Assembly (NCBI GenBank): GCA_029239755.1 | Contig: JARBUI010000005.1 | Span: 115,591-179,590 of the forward strand | DNA length: 64,000 nucleotides | Source of the DNA: Clostridia bacterium | GTDB lineage: Bacteria; Bacillota; Clostridia; Lachnospirales; Cellulosilyticaceae | Direction of reading: 5' to 3' | In this document: one piece after another, positions 51,813 to 59,956 of the stretch | Numbering within the stretch: the stretch's first letter is position 1 | How the letters are laid out: each line of letters starts with the position of its first letter | The notes under the pieces: model-generated | What the model was told of the DNA's origin: nothing | What the model saw: only the letters and a program-made list of their open reading frames with translations | Databases searched by the model: none | Program-made: the position numbers and the translations under genes

Positions 51813-53504
51813 TTATATACTGGCTATACTGCTTCTAAGATCTAATCTGCCATAGCCTTCAGCTGGATTTGGGTATTCTGCTCCCCGCCTTCTTGCTGCG
51901 CCTCTTATCAATATTCCTCTTGCAATTCTTGTATTCATCTGGCTTAGATTTCCTTCGATTACTGCCCATTGCATAAGAAGTGCCACAGCTGATGCAGCTA
52001 TAGCTGCTGCTACACTCGTTCCTACAAAGGTTGTATAGCCTCCCCCTAGTCTAGGCCCTTCTATATTAACTCCAGGAGCAATAAGTTCTGGCTTTATTTG
52101 ACCATCTGCTCTTGGCCCTCTGCCAGATCCTACATAAACACTCTGATCAATATAGTCGTAGGCTCCCACCGTAATCATATTTTCTCCTGTTGAAGGAATC
52201 CCTACGGTTATAAGTACATCTGACCTTAGAAATCTGGTTTCATCTGCAATAAAATCATTTCTTGGCAGCCACATGTTATAAATACCCTGTATCATTTCTT
52301 CTCCATAAATAGACAGTGTCCAAAGTCCAGGTGTAGGGTTTTCAAATCTTATAATAATATTTTCTGCGCCTGTTTGCGCTTCAGGATAATCATAGATAAC
52401 AGTAATAAGCGTTTGCTCCAGGCTAAAGTTGTAAGTACGAATCTCATTAGAGATAAGCGGTACTCTTTCAATAACCTGACCAATCGGACTTCTCATAGCC
52501 AGAGCTATCCTATCAGATTTACTTGCCCAAATATTAATATAGAATCCAATCTCCCCTTCTGCTACATTGAGTTCTACATCTTGGCTCTGTCCAGTTGCTA
52601 TATTCCCTGCAAAATGATGTCCACTGTTTGCTTCATTTCCTGCTGCGACTAAAATGGCAAGGTTCTCAATTGTACTTAGAGAATTTAAATACCTCTCTGC
52701 TACGGTTGTTCCGTCATGGGCTCCGTTATTATTTCCTACTCCTACGCAGATAACAAGCGGTCTGCGAAGCTCTAAGGCCACTTGCAAAAGATAATTAATA
52801 CCGGCAATAAAATCATTTTCCTGATAGGCAGTAACTGTTTCACGAATCAAGAAATACGCCTTTAAATAAGCCTTAGCCGGTCTCATTTTGACCATTGCAA
52901 TAATAGCGTCAGGGGCTCCTCCTCTATATTCATCAGTTCCCATTTTATCATCTCCGGCTGCAACTCCTGCTAAAAAAGTCCCGTGACCTATCTCGTCCCT
53001 TGTCGGTACGATCTCATAAGGATTCTCAGACTGAAGTGCCCTATTTATTTCTTCCTGGGTGTACTGAGCTCCATAGCTAAATCCCCTAGGAGGATTTCCT
53101 TGTAATGTTTGATCCCATATCCGTGCTATTCTAGTTGTATTGTCAGCATTCTGAAAAATTTTATTGGTATAATCAATGCCCGTATCTACAAAGCCAATAA
53201 TGATATTATTTCCGCGGAGTTCGCCAAAAGGATAATCATGAAACAGTAAAATATTAGCATCAATAAGTGCTTCTCTTGCATTAAGTCCATACAAGGATGG
53301 AACTGCCAAAAGATTTGCTTGTCTTTCGAGGTTCTGAACTTCTGCTTCTGCTCCTTGCGGTACTTCTACATGAAAAATTTGATGAGCAATTTCTTCAATT
53401 AAAAGATTAGGATAGTTTGCATTATAAAAATCAATGGACTGAAAACTCTGTAAAATATAATCTCTTGGAATGACATTGCGAATTGGATCTGTTATAAGTC
53501 TCAT
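51813..53504 (-). CDS. Csp-family germination subtilase, catalytic triad intact
   Basis: 563 residues, first gene of the array. Prodomain about 15-75; Asp107, His174, Asn290 and Ser497 (Gly-Thr-Ser-Val-Ala-Ala) intact; jelly-roll insert about 305-410; ends in the Gly-Tyr-Gly-Arg-Leu-Asp-Leu motif like its close paralogue at 45142. No signal peptide. It has its own promoter/hairpin leader upstream. Expected to act in the forespore or spore integument, processing SleC or another Csp. Confidence 0.92.
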   Translation of the reverse strand: MRLITDPIRNVIPRDYILQSFQSIDFYNANYPNLLIEEIAHQIFHVEVPQGAEAEVQNLERQANLLAVPSLYGLNAREALIDANILLFHDYPFGELRGNNIIIGFVDTGIDYTNKIFQNADNTTRIARIWDQTLQGNPPRGFSYGAQYTQEEINRALQSENPYEIVPTRDEIGHGTFLAGVAAGDDKMGTDEYRGGAPDAIIAMVKMRPAKAYLKAYFLIRETVTAYQENDFIAGINYLLQVALELRRPLVICVGVGNNNGAHDGTTVAERYLNSLSTIENLAILVAAGNEANSGHHFAGNIATGQSQDVELNVAEGEIGFYINIWASKSDRIALAMRSPIGQVIERVPLISNEIRTYNFSLEQTLITVIYDYPEAQTGAENIIIRFENPTPGLWTLSIYGEEMIQGIYNMWLPRNDFIADETRFLRSDVLITVGIPSTGENMITVGAYDYIDQSVYVGSGRGPRADGQIKPELIAPGVNIEGPRLGGGYTTFVGTSVAAAIAASAVALLMQWAVIEGNLSQMNTRIARGILIRGAARRRGAEYPNPAEGYGRLDLRSSIASI

Positions 53505-53524
53505 ACATCACCTCTTTTGATAGT

Positions 53525-53562
53525 AAAAAATGCTCAAAATCTATTTCTTTAGACTTTGAGCA
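53525..53562 (-). promoter_or_regulatory. Leader hairpin before the csp gene at 51813 (copy 1), attenuator-like
   Basis: 13-bp stem with one G-U pair (53531-53562, six-base loop), followed on the minus strand by six T (53525-53530). It lies about 10 bases after the predicted transcription start and 25 bases before the start codon. It could end transcription coming from the exonuclease gene, but the promoter of csp is on the far side of it, so it would also act as an attenuator or 5' stabiliser of csp mRNA. Confidence 0.7.
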
Positions 53563-53579
53563 TTCATTCTTCTCTATCA

Positions 53580-53609
53580 TATTTATGCTGGAATGACTTG
53601 AATTATTAA
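53580..53609 (-). promoter_or_regulatory. Sporulation-type promoter of the csp array (copy 1)
   Basis: Minus strand: TTAATA (53604-53609), 16-base spacer, CATAAATA (53580-53587), close to the forespore sigma-G-type -10. The spacing matches copy 2 exactly while the spacer sequence differs; the 40 bases after the -10, including GATAGAGAAG, are nearly identical between copies. Confidence 0.6.
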
Positions 53610-53619
53610 TAATTAATTT

Positions 53620-54327
53620 TTATATTTTTCCATGCTTTAAAACGATTGTATCAATAAGTCTGCTGCACTCGGATTTTGTAAGTGCATCTATATCTTCTTT
53701 TAAAGCAATATCGTATCTGCTGCATAAACTTATTAAATAGCTTTTTTGCCTTTTGGTAAGAGGTACATGTTTAGGAATGTCCCATGTCATAGGCACAGGT
53801 TCGAAAAGCTTTGCATCTTTGACATAAAAATCATCTTTTAGTTTGAGATAAAGTTCATAGGTCGCAAAAGCATCATCGTATGCTCTATGAGCATTTTCTA
53901 ACTGGATCTCGTAGTATTCACATAAAGCTCCCAGCTTTCTGCTTGGCAGCTCCTGCAGAACCTTTCTTGAAATAACTAATGTGTCTATTCCCTTTTTATC
54001 AAAAGCCATGCCTAAGCTTGCTGCTTTTACTTTAAGCATTCTATAATCAAAAAGAATAATATTGTGTCCAATGAGAGGTACATCTCTGCAAAAGTCAATA
54101 AACTGGGGCATAATAACCTCAATAGGCGGCTCATATTTAACCATGTGATTTGTAATGCCTGTTATGGAGGTAATATAAGGGGATATTTCCTGGGTCGGAC
54201 AAATGAGTTTATTAAACTTCCCTGTAATCTTGCCATTTTCTATATAAACTGCTCCAATTTCTATAATGTCGCTATTTAGCGGATGTGCACCTGTTGTTTC
54301 TATATCTACAACTACATATGTATTCAT
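53620..54327 (-). CDS. DnaQ-like DEDDh 3'-5' exonuclease
   Basis: 235 residues. Exo I is Val-Asp-Ile-Glu-Thr-Thr-Gly, Exo II Gly-His-Asn-Ile-Ile-Leu-Phe-Asp, Exo III His-Arg-Ala-Tyr-Asp-Asp: all four acidic residues and the His are present. Similar to the proofreading domain of PolC and stand-alone RNase T/epsilon-like proteins. The last ~55 residues (Leu-Thr-Lys-Arg-Gln-Lys-Ser-Tyr-Leu) form a small helical extension found in clostridial members. Divergent from nrdD. Substrate (DNA or RNA) is not determinable. Confidence 0.9.
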   Translation of the reverse strand: MNTYVVVDIETTGAHPLNSDIIEIGAVYIENGKITGKFNKLICPTQEISPYITSITGITNHMVKYEPPIEVIMPQFIDFCRDVPLIGHNIILFDYRMLKVKAASLGMAFDKKGIDTLVISRKVLQELPSRKLGALCEYYEIQLENAHRAYDDAFATYELYLKLKDDFYVKDAKLFEPVPMTWDIPKHVPLTKRQKSYLISLCSRYDIALKEDIDALTKSECSRLIDTIVLKHGKI

Positions 54328-54496
54328 AGCTCGTCTCCTTCATATCATTTCGTTCTACCTACTTATTTTACAATACACGCTCTAGATTGCAACCTATCTT
54401 TCATATTTATATTATCCTATTTCTTTAACGAGCTGTTAATGACATATTTTTATTTTTTTACTAAACCTATTGACAAAAAACTTCCAAGGTACTCTC

Positions 54497-54559
54497 TTGT
54501 CATTTTCACATGCAACATATAGTATAGTATTAATTCCATATTATGCATATATAGTACAT
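54497..54559 (+). promoter_or_regulatory. nrdD promoter with two spaced repeats, possible NrdR boxes
   Basis: A promoter TTGTCA (54497-54502), 17-base spacer, TAGTAT (54520-54525). The 8-mer ATATAGTA occurs at 54517 and at 54549, exactly 32 bases apart, about three helix turns, the usual distance between paired NrdR boxes; the flanking bases only partly match the NrdR consensus. The first copy overlaps the -10, fitting repression. Confidence 0.4.
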
Positions 54560-54604
54560 CATACATATGGTTAATGATTTTATTATATTAAGGGGGATGT
54601 TTTA

Positions 54605-56722
54605 ATGAAGTACTATGTCATTAAACGTGACGGGAGAAAGGTCAGTTTTGATCTAGCTAAAATTCATAATGCTATTATGCGTTCAGCTAAGAACCTAAAT
54701 CTTGCTGCAGATCTTACAGATGTTTCCAAAGAAGTAGAAAATCGTATTAGAGAGTCCTATAAATATGAAATTAATGTTGAGCAAATACAAGATCTTATAG
54801 AAGATACGCTTATGGATCTTAAATTAATAGATATTAAAAACTCTTATTCTAACTATCGCAAAGAAAGAACCCGTATCCGTGACCTAAAATCTGAGCTTAT
54901 GGATACTGTACATAATATTGGTGTTGAAACTGACAGAGACAATGCTAATGTAGGCAATAATTTTTCTTCTAAATTGCTTCGCATTGCAAGCGAGACTAAT
55001 AAATGGCATAATCTTTCCAAAATGCCAAAAAAACTTGCTAAACTTCATGAACTTGGTGATTTATACTATCACGATTTAGACAGCTATAATTTAACAACAA
55101 ACTGTCTGCATATTGATACCGGTAAAATATTTGAAAATGGATTCAATACAGGATATGGGACGATCAGAAAACCTAAAAGAATAGAATCAGCTGCTGAATT
55201 ATCCTGCATTCTTCTCCAGGCTTCACAAAATGATATGTTTGGTGGCCAATCTCATGTTAACTTTGATAATGACATGGCTCCTTATGTTGGGTCTACAAGA
55301 GAGGAAATCGCTGCTGAATATGTATCTCTTAAAGAGTCTTTAGGTGAAGAAGCTTTTAATACTTTTGTACAAAACAAACTTGTTTCGCGTGTAAGACAAG
55401 CTATGCAAGGTATTGTTTATAACTTAAATACCATGCATTCAAGAGCTGGGTCACAAGTTCCTTTCAGCAGTCTAAATATTGGTATTCCACAATCAGATGA
55501 TGCTGCTTTAGTATGCCAGATCTTTCTTGAAGAATATGAAAAGGGTCTTGGAAAAAATGAACAGCCTATATTCCCTAATATTATTTTCAGAGTAAAAAAT
55601 GGTGTAAATAGAAGTACGGAAGATCCTTATCACTATTTGTTCAAACTTGCTTGCACCGTAGCTAGCTCCCGTATGAATCCTACTTTTATGAACCTAGATT
55701 CAGACTTTAATTTATTCTACTACAACAAAGGTATCCTCCCTGCTACAATGGGATGCAGAACTTACATATGCTCTAACATTAATGGACCTGAAGGACCAAA
55801 TAGACGTGGGAATAATGCGCCAACAACCATCAATCTCCCTCGGATTGGTATTGAAGCAAAGGGTGATTTAGATAGATTTTGGGAACTTCTAGATCAGAAG
55901 CTTAATCTGGCTAAAGAATCACTTCTTCACCGCTATGAAGTTCTTAAAAACTTAAAAGTAAAAGATATGCCTTTTGTAGTAGGTGAAGGCCTCATGCTTG
56001 GTTCAGAAGGCCTTGGCCCTAACGACAGTATTGACCCCATTCTTAAAAATGGTTCATGGTCTGTTGGCTTTATCGGTCTTGCAGAAACCCTCGTTGCTCT
56101 TACAGGTAAGCATCATGGTACCTCTTTAGAAGCAAGGGAGCTTGGTTATCAAATTGTTCAGTGCATCAGAGACTTTACAGATAAAACAACTGCCGATACA
56201 AAGATGAACTGGAGTTGTTATGCTACCCCTGCCGAGGGACTCAGCGGTAAATTCGTTCTTCAAGACCGCCATAAATATGGGATTATTGAAGGGGTTACAG
56301 ATAAAGAGTATTATACCAATAGTTTTCACATCCCTGTTGGGTTTGCTATTTCTATCCCTGATAAAATTCAAATCGAAGCACCTTTTCACAAGATGTGCAA
56401 CGCTGGACATATTAGTTATATCGAAGTAGATGGTTATCCTTCTGGTGAAACAATAGAAAAAATTATTACCTATGCTTATGAGCATTCTAACATCAGTTAT
56501 ATAGGTATTAACTTTCATCTTAGATATTGCAAAAGCTGTGGAACTTACATCAATGAACACTCTAAATCATGTCCCGATTGTGGAAGCAAAAATATTCAAG
56601 GTATAAGCCGTGTAACAGGCTATCTTAGTCTTGATGAGAGATTTGGCAGCGGCAAGATAGCTGAAAGAAAAGACAGACTCTCTCATGATGGCAGCGAAAA
56701 GAATACCTACACAAGCGTATAA
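54605..56722 (+). CDS. nrdD: Anaerobic ribonucleoside-triphosphate reductase (class III)
   Basis: 705-residue glycyl-radical enzyme that makes dNTPs without oxygen. N-terminal ATP-cone (residues 1-90) for allosteric control; the finger-loop cysteine is Cys384 in Met-Gly-Cys-Arg-Thr; the C-terminal zinc site is Cys642, Cys645, Cys656, Cys659; the radical loop is Arg-Val-Thr-Gly-Tyr-Leu-Ser with Gly672. The residue before the radical Gly is Thr, where many homologues have Cys. Good AAGGGGGA site. Followed by nrdG, its activase. Sixteen-base direct repeats run through its stop codon. Confidence 0.96.
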   Translation: MKYYVIKRDGRKVSFDLAKIHNAIMRSAKNLNLAADLTDVSKEVENRIRESYKYEINVEQIQDLIEDTLMDLKLIDIKNSYSNYRKERTRIRDLKSELMDTVHNIGVETDRDNANVGNNFSSKLLRIASETNKWHNLSKMPKKLAKLHELGDLYYHDLDSYNLTTNCLHIDTGKIFENGFNTGYGTIRKPKRIESAAELSCILLQASQNDMFGGQSHVNFDNDMAPYVGSTREEIAAEYVSLKESLGEEAFNTFVQNKLVSRVRQAMQGIVYNLNTMHSRAGSQVPFSSLNIGIPQSDDAALVCQIFLEEYEKGLGKNEQPIFPNIIFRVKNGVNRSTEDPYHYLFKLACTVASSRMNPTFMNLDSDFNLFYYNKGILPATMGCRTYICSNINGPEGPNRRGNNAPTTINLPRIGIEAKGDLDRFWELLDQKLNLAKESLLHRYEVLKNLKVKDMPFVVGEGLMLGSEGLGPNDSIDPILKNGSWSVGFIGLAETLVALTGKHHGTSLEARELGYQIVQCIRDFTDKTTADTKMNWSCYATPAEGLSGKFVLQDRHKYGIIEGVTDKEYYTNSFHIPVGFAISIPDKIQIEAPFHKMCNAGHISYIEVDGYPSGETIEKIITYAYEHSNISYIGINFHLRYCKSCGTYINEHSKSCPDCGSKNIQGISRVTGYLSLDERFGSGKIAERKDRLSHDGSEKNTYTSV

Positions 56723-56772
56723 ATACACAAGCGTATAAATACACAAGCGTATAAATACACAAGCGTATAAAT
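56709..56772 (+). repeat. Four tandem copies of a 16-bp repeat across the nrdD stop codon
   Basis: The unit ACACAAGCGTATAAAT occurs four times without spacers, followed by a fifth, diverged, partial copy. The first copy encodes the last three codons (Thr-Ser-Val) and the stop; each further copy repeats that end and its stop. GCGTAT and ATACGC around the last unit can pair. Probably slippage, perhaps fixed by chance. Confidence 0.95.
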
Positions 56773-56811
56773 ACGCTAGTATAAATATAAGCTAATTTTT
56801 ATTAATAAAAG

Positions 56812-56845
56812 CGAGATTTACTTTTGCCATTCAAAGTAAATCTCG
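56812..56845 (+). terminator. Terminator between nrdD and nrdG
   Basis: 13-bp perfect stem (56812-56824 with 56833-56845), eight-base loop, then a short T run (GTTCTTT). Moderate strength; nrdG then has its own leader and strong ribosome binding site, so read-through or a separate promoter would be needed. Confidence 0.8.
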
Positions 56846-56929
56846 TTCTTTAATATGGAAAGTGCTCCCATAATCATTATTAATATTACAATAGCTGAAA
56901 AACAGATAAACCAACGAGGAGTTATTATT

Positions 56930-57439
56930 ATGACTGACAAAATTCTTTTAGCAGGTATTCTCTCAGAGAGCCTAGTAAATGGTGAAGGCCTGAGATTCGT
57001 ATTATTCTCTCAAATTTGCAAACATAATTGCAGCGGATGCTTTAACCCCGAAACACATAGTGAAGCTGGTGGTGAATGGTTTGATTTGTCAGAAATTATC
57101 AAACAGATTAAGACCAATCCAATCATCAATGGTGTTACTTTTTCAGGCGGAGATCCGTTTGAACAGGCAGATAAATTTGCTTATATCGCCAAAAGTATTC
57201 GTTCGAAAAATTTTACTGTCTGGTGTTATACGGGCTATACCTATGAATATATTATGCAAAATAAACATATTCAAAAAGGCTGGGATGATTTATTAAATAA
57301 CATCGATATACTAATTGATGGCCCTTTTCAAGAAGAACATTATAATCCTAATTTGAAATATCGCGGCTCAAGTAATCAACGCATGATTAATGTGCCAAGC
57401 AGCTTAGCTCAAAATAAAATGATTACTGTTGAGTTTTAG
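56930..57439 (+). CDS. nrdG: Anaerobic ribonucleotide reductase activating protein
   Basis: 169-residue radical SAM protein that makes the glycyl radical on NrdD. Cluster motif Cys-Lys-His-Asn-Cys-Ser-Gly-Cys near residues 28-35, and Phe-Ser-Gly-Gly-Asp-Pro (SAM-binding) at about 65-70. Length is standard for NrdG. Start at 56930: ACGAGGAG eight bases upstream; the frame open from 56855 lacks a site and overlaps the terminator. Confidence 0.95.
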   Translation: MTDKILLAGILSESLVNGEGLRFVLFSQICKHNCSGCFNPETHSEAGGEWFDLSEIIKQIKTNPIINGVTFSGGDPFEQADKFAYIAKSIRSKNFTVWCYTGYTYEYIMQNKHIQKGWDDLLNNIDILIDGPFQEEHYNPNLKYRGSSNQRMINVPSSLAQNKMITVEF

Positions 57440-57647
57440 AAATAGAATTTTCAAACACTCAGGGTTATCGATTTAAGCTTAATCTGAAGGCCTTATAAAG
57501 AAATCCTCAAGTTTAAATGCTCTCCTCTATTTTAAATTTATATGAACAAGTTTTTTTACATTCTAACCCTTCATATAATAGTCTAGGTGTTTTTATAGTC
57601 ATCAAGATAATTTCTCAACTATAAAATAAACTAGGAGGGTATAATTA

Positions 57648-58931
57648 ATGAAAGTTGCAATTCTAACTATGTTTAATGGCCTTGGTAATACATATTCACT
57701 CGTTAATGTTGTGGCCGAACATTTAAGAATGTTATTAGATGCCGGGGTAAAAACTAAAGTGCTTGTTTCAGAGGATTGTCCAGATAGTGAAAGAGAAGGT
57801 ATATTCGCTGATGAACGCCTGGAATGGGTAAAGATCACAAATAGGTTTCAAGGCAAGCAAATTCATTGGTACGACTATTCTCAGCCTGATGGTGAAGTTC
57901 ATGAAACATTCTTTGATGAAGCAGATGCTGTTGCTAGCGATTTAGAAACGCATTTGACTGATGTTGATATATGTATTATGCATGATATTCACTATCAAGG
58001 CTGGCATTTGATGCATAATGTTGCTATTAGAAAAGTTCAGGAAAAATTAACCCATGTCAAATTTATAGCTATAACCCACTCTGCCCCTGTCAACAGACCT
58101 CCTAATCCGAAATGGCCTTTTTCATGCAGATATACTCCAATGCCTAACACTACTTATGTATACCCTACACATTCTGGAATACCAGCGCTTGCTAAGCAGT
58201 ATGATGTCCCGGAAGGGAAATGCAGTGCTGTTTACAATAGTTTAGATTTAATCTCTTTCATGAGTGATGATGTTAAATCCATTCATAATCAAATAGGTTT
58301 ACTTAAGTCGGATATTCTTATTGTATATCCTGGCAGACTCACTACAGGAAAAAAATTCGAAAAGGTTGCTGCACTGGCAGGGGCTATCAGAAAGAAAACA
58401 GAATTAACCGTTAAAGTTGTGTTTTGTGATTTTCCATCAATGGATATCAAACCTGATATCTATAAAGCTGCTATAAGAAAAATAGGATATTATTATGGAC
58501 TGCGTGAGCCTGATATAGCCTTTACGAGTGATTTAGGTTATTCCAATGGATTTCCGCGGAGTGCTGTTTTTGAATTATTTACACTATCCAATCTCTTTAT
58601 TTGCCCATCTTATTCAGAGTCATTCGGACTTACAGTTCTGGAAGCTGCAAGCAGGGGAAACTTTTTAGTTTTAAACAAAGCCGTTCCTGCTCTTGAAGAA
58701 ATAGGTACTAAACTAAAGGCTTACTTTATGAGATGGGATGCACGTAATTTTGGTTATGATACTAAGGAAACATATAACCCGTCTGAACAGAGCTATTTGG
58801 AAGAGCATGCATTAAGAATAGCCGATCTTATGAGAGATAATTCTGTGCTTAATGCTAAAACACTTACGAGGCAGAAATTCAGCCCAGACTGGGTATGGTA
58901 TAACCAATTAGAGCCTTTATTAGAAAGGTAA
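57648..58931 (+). CDS. Glycosyltransferase, GT4 family-like
   Basis: 427 residues, GT-B fold. N-terminal Leu-Thr-Met-Phe-Asn-Gly-Leu-Gly-Asn-Thr; C-terminal donor-binding part with Ser-Tyr-Ser-Glu-Ser-Phe-Gly-Leu-Thr-Val-Leu-Glu-Ala (the E-x7-E region of GT4). No signal or membrane segment, so it acts in the cytoplasm on a nucleotide sugar. Acceptor and donor cannot be told; the GDP-mannose/fucose genes next door make a GDP-sugar plausible. AGGAGGG site. No clear promoter in the 208 bases upstream. Confidence 0.85.
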   Translation: MKVAILTMFNGLGNTYSLVNVVAEHLRMLLDAGVKTKVLVSEDCPDSEREGIFADERLEWVKITNRFQGKQIHWYDYSQPDGEVHETFFDEADAVASDLETHLTDVDICIMHDIHYQGWHLMHNVAIRKVQEKLTHVKFIAITHSAPVNRPPNPKWPFSCRYTPMPNTTYVYPTHSGIPALAKQYDVPEGKCSAVYNSLDLISFMSDDVKSIHNQIGLLKSDILIVYPGRLTTGKKFEKVAALAGAIRKKTELTVKVVFCDFPSMDIKPDIYKAAIRKIGYYYGLREPDIAFTSDLGYSNGFPRSAVFELFTLSNLFICPSYSESFGLTVLEAASRGNFLVLNKAVPALEEIGTKLKAYFMRWDARNFGYDTKETYNPSEQSYLEEHALRIADLMRDNSVLNAKTLTRQKFSPDWVWYNQLEPLLER

Positions 58932-58964
58932 AATAATTTGGCCGGATACATTTTTACTAAATTT

Positions 58965-58996
58965 AAAAGCTCTCCTCATTAATTGAGAGAGCTTTT
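58965..58996. terminator. Shared terminator between GT4 and fcl
   Basis: 10-bp stem (58965-58974 with 58987-58996), 12-base loop, with AAAA/TTTTT ends; serves the converging GT4 (plus) and fcl (minus) transcripts. Confidence 0.85.
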
Positions 58997-59004
58997 TGCA
59001 ATGT

Positions 59005-59940
59005 TTAAAGTAGTATATGACGTTTCAAATAATCTTCATAGGTCATCTTGATGCCTTGCTTCAGCTCAATCTTATGTCTCCAGCCTAAACCTTCTATCTT
59101 TGAAATATCCAAAAGTTTTCTTGGGGTGCCGTCAGGTTTCGTAGGATCAAAAACTAATTCGCCCATATAGCCCACAATTTCTTTGATTATTTCAGCCAGA
59201 TTTTCAACTGATATGTCCATTCCAGTGCCAATATTAAAAAAGTCATTTCCTTCATAACTTTCCATTAGATAGACACATGCATCTGCCATATCATCTACAT
59301 GCAGAAATTCTCTTAAAGGTTTACCAGTACCCCATATCGTTACGTATGGGCTTCTACTCATCTTTGCCTCATGTATCTTTCGTATAAGGGCAGGAAGAAC
59401 ATGAGAATTCTCCAGATCGTAGTTATCATTCGGTCCATATAGATTGGTTGGCATTACACTGATATAGCAGGTATTATACTGTGCATTATAGAACTTACAC
59501 AGTTTAAGTCCGGCGATTTTAGCGAGTGCATAAGCCTCATTAGTCATTTCAAGAGGCCCTGAAAGAAGATACTCCTCCCGTATAGGCTGCGGGCACATTT
59601 TGGGATAAATGCATGAGCTTCCAAGAAACATAAGCTTCTTAACTGCAGTCTTATAAGAGCTCTCTATGACATTGCACTGTATCTTCAGATTCTGCAGCAT
59701 GAAATCTGCAGGATACGTACTGTTTGCATAAATTCCTCCTACTTTGGCAGCTGCTAGAAAAACATAATCTGGCTTTTCCTCATGAAAAAAATTTATTACT
59801 TCTGTCATATTCGTTAAGTCCAGTTCCTCATGCGTTTTCCCAATTATATTTTCATATCCCTTACGGTATAGGTCTCTAAGAATGGCTGAACCTACCAGCC
59901 CCCGATGTCCGGCAACGTAAATTTTACTTTGTTTCTCCAT
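59005..59940 (-). CDS. fcl: GDP-L-fucose synthase
   Basis: 311-residue SDR enzyme converting GDP-4-keto-6-deoxymannose to GDP-L-fucose. NADP site Gly-His-Arg-Gly-Leu-Val-Gly-Ser at residues about 12-19; catalytic Ser in Gly-Ser-Ser-Cys-Ile-Tyr-Pro, and Tyr-X3-Lys in Tyr-Ala-Leu-Ala-Lys. Starts 16 bases after gmd, completing the pathway from GDP-mannose. Confidence 0.95.
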   Translation of the reverse strand: MEKQSKIYVAGHRGLVGSAILRDLYRKGYENIIGKTHEELDLTNMTEVINFFHEEKPDYVFLAAAKVGGIYANSTYPADFMLQNLKIQCNVIESSYKTAVKKLMFLGSSCIYPKMCPQPIREEYLLSGPLEMTNEAYALAKIAGLKLCKFYNAQYNTCYISVMPTNLYGPNDNYDLENSHVLPALIRKIHEAKMSRSPYVTIWGTGKPLREFLHVDDMADACVYLMESYEGNDFFNIGTGMDISVENLAEIIKEIVGYMGELVFDPTKPDGTPRKLLDISKIEGLGWRHKIELKQGIKMTYEDYLKRHILL

Positions 59941-59956
59941 GACAGCCTCCTTTTAC

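Noticed and set aside
39099..53504. Frameshifted or split copies of one secreted protease
   Set aside because: Each frame is complete, has its own ribosome binding site and prodomain, and none has a signal peptide; the changes in the pseudoproteases are residue replacements, not breaks.
56709..56772. A short CRISPR array
   Set aside because: The 16-bp units are contiguous with no spacers, overlap a coding end, and no cas genes are nearby.
56855..56929. A 25-residue N-terminal extension of NrdG
   Set aside because: The frame is open but overlaps the region just after the terminator, has no ribosome binding site, and the family starts near the Met at 56930.
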